7,546 nt of DNA from positions 1-7,546 of the forward strand of contig JAAETV010000354.1 in NCBI GenBank assembly GCA_024227975.1, written 5' to 3'. Position 1 is the stretch's first letter. Every line of letters starts with the position of its first letter. The notes beneath the pieces were generated by a model. That model did not search any database. It had not been told where the DNA came from and saw only the letters and a program-made list of their open reading frames with translations. Shown here piece by piece: positions 6,701 through 7,546 of this stretch. Source of the DNA: Actinomycetes bacterium (GTDB lineage: Bacteria > Actinomycetota > Acidimicrobiia > Acidimicrobiales > SZUA-35). The position numbers and the translations under genes are program-made.

Positions 6701-7546
6701 ATGAGGGCCTGGGATCCTGATTCGGTGTCAACTGCCGTCGGCGACCATCGCACCCCGGCGACGACGGATTGGCTCCTGGAGGGCGATGCATCGATTCGAT
6801 GGCAAACGCTGAGGGACCTGCTCGACGCCCCGCAAGACGTCATCGAGGCCGAACGGGCCAAGGTGGCCACTACAGGATGGGCACGACGCCTGTTGGAGTA
6901 TCAGGATCCGGATGGAAGATGGGCCGGAGGTCTCCACGGCCGAGGTCTCTACGGCCCCAAATGGACCTCCACCACCTACACGCTGCTGTTGCTGCGACGG
7001 CTCGGGCTGGTACCAGGTCACCCGCAAGCACTGCGAGGGGTCAACCAGCTGTGGGACCACGCCCGCTACTTCGATGGAGGACTCACAGCCGAAGTCACGA
7101 CCGACACCCCGGAGGCCTGCATCACATCGATGTATGTCGCGCTCGCCCGATACTTCGGCCTCGACGATCCCCGAGTCGACACCGCGCTCGGGTGGCTCCT
7201 GGCCAATCAGCTACCCGACGGCGGCTGGAACTGTCGTACCGTCCGGTACGGAGACACCCACAGCTCGTTCCACTCATCGATCTCGGCCCTCGAAGCCATA
7301 GCCGAAGCACGCCAGGCTGAGCCGAATCGAGCCGATCTGACCCAGGCGATCGCCAAAGGGACCGAGTTCTTCTTGAACCACCGCCTCTACAAGTCACACC
7401 GAACCGGCACCGTCGTCAACGCGGCCCTCACCCGCCTGTCATATCCGCCGCGCTGGCGCTACGACATCCTGCGAGGCCTCGACTACTTCGCAGCTATTGA
7501 GTCACCCTGGGACGAACGCTACCGCGACGCCCTCGACGTCCTCGTC
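6701..7546 (+). CDS. Squalene-cyclase / prenyltransferase-like alpha-toroid protein (3' end off window)
   Basis: The frame is open to the window end, giving 282 visible residues. It carries QW-like repeats of the terpene cyclase / prenyltransferase alpha-alpha barrel: LLEYQDPDGRWAGG (64-77) and LLANQLPDGGWNC (166-178). Between and after them are amphipathic helices such as TSTTYTLLLLRRLGL (89-103). The acidic DxDD motif of squalene-hopene cyclases is not in the visible part, and full cyclases are about 600-700 aa, so this may be one of the shorter, uncharacterised cyclase-like proteins. I do not assign a reaction. ATG 6701 is preceded by TATACT and no Shine-Dalgarno, consistent with leaderless translation; no other ATG occurs in frame until residue 144. 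The divergent PadR gene is its likely regulator. The protein shows no signal peptide. Confidence 0.8.
   Translation, partial: MRAWDPDSVSTAVGDHRTPATTDWLLEGDASIRWQTLRDLLDAPQDVIEAERAKVATTGWARRLLEYQDPDGRWAGGLHGRGLYGPKWTSTTYTLLLLRRLGLVPGHPQALRGVNQLWDHARYFDGGLTAEVTTDTPEACITSMYVALARYFGLDDPRVDTALGWLLANQLPDGGWNCRTVRYGDTHSSFHSSISALEAIAEARQAEPNRADLTQAIAKGTEFFLNHRLYKSHRTGTVVNAALTRLSYPPRWRYDILRGLDYFAAIESPWDERYRDALDVLV

Overview
The window is GC-rich, densely coded and free of mobile elements, rRNA or tRNA genes. High-GC codon use, a GTG start, a probable leaderless gene and the families present suggest an actinomycete, perhaps an aerobic environmental lineage such as the Acidimicrobiia. This taxonomic guess is weak because no marker gene is present.

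Left part (1-5052, minus strand): a three-gene cluster read right to left. A complete 677-aa flavoprotein of the trimethylamine dehydrogenase / 2,4-dienoyl-CoA reductase / N-methylproline demethylase type comes first. It is followed with zero spacing (TAG then ATG) by a 510-aa MttB-family methyltransferase that lacks pyrrolysine. After a 122-bp gap comes a second flavoprotein, paralogous to the first and cut by the window edge. Both flavoproteins have the same Cys-to-Ala change in the iron-sulfur motif and lack the flavin-linking Cys of trimethylamine dehydrogenase. The simplest reading is stepwise demethylation of a methylated amine or betaine: the MttB-like enzyme takes a methyl from the quaternary nitrogen, and the two flavoproteins oxidatively remove methyls from the tertiary and secondary amines. 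The substrate is not known.

Middle (5053-5895): a divergent regulator with an N-terminal PAS domain and a C-terminal AraC-type DNA-binding domain. The gap between it and the cluster carries a perfect 9-bp inverted repeat and a third related half-site, a good candidate operator.

Right part (6084-7546): a PadR-family repressor (minus) divergent from a squalene-cyclase-like alpha-toroid protein (plus, cut at the right edge). Their 44-bp intergenic region holds a 10-bp perfect palindrome and overlapping divergent -10 boxes. The box on the plus strand lies 6 bp before the ATG, implying a leaderless transcript. This pair looks like a separate self-regulated unit. The 188-bp stretch between the convergent araC-type and padR-type genes shows no convincing gene or terminator.
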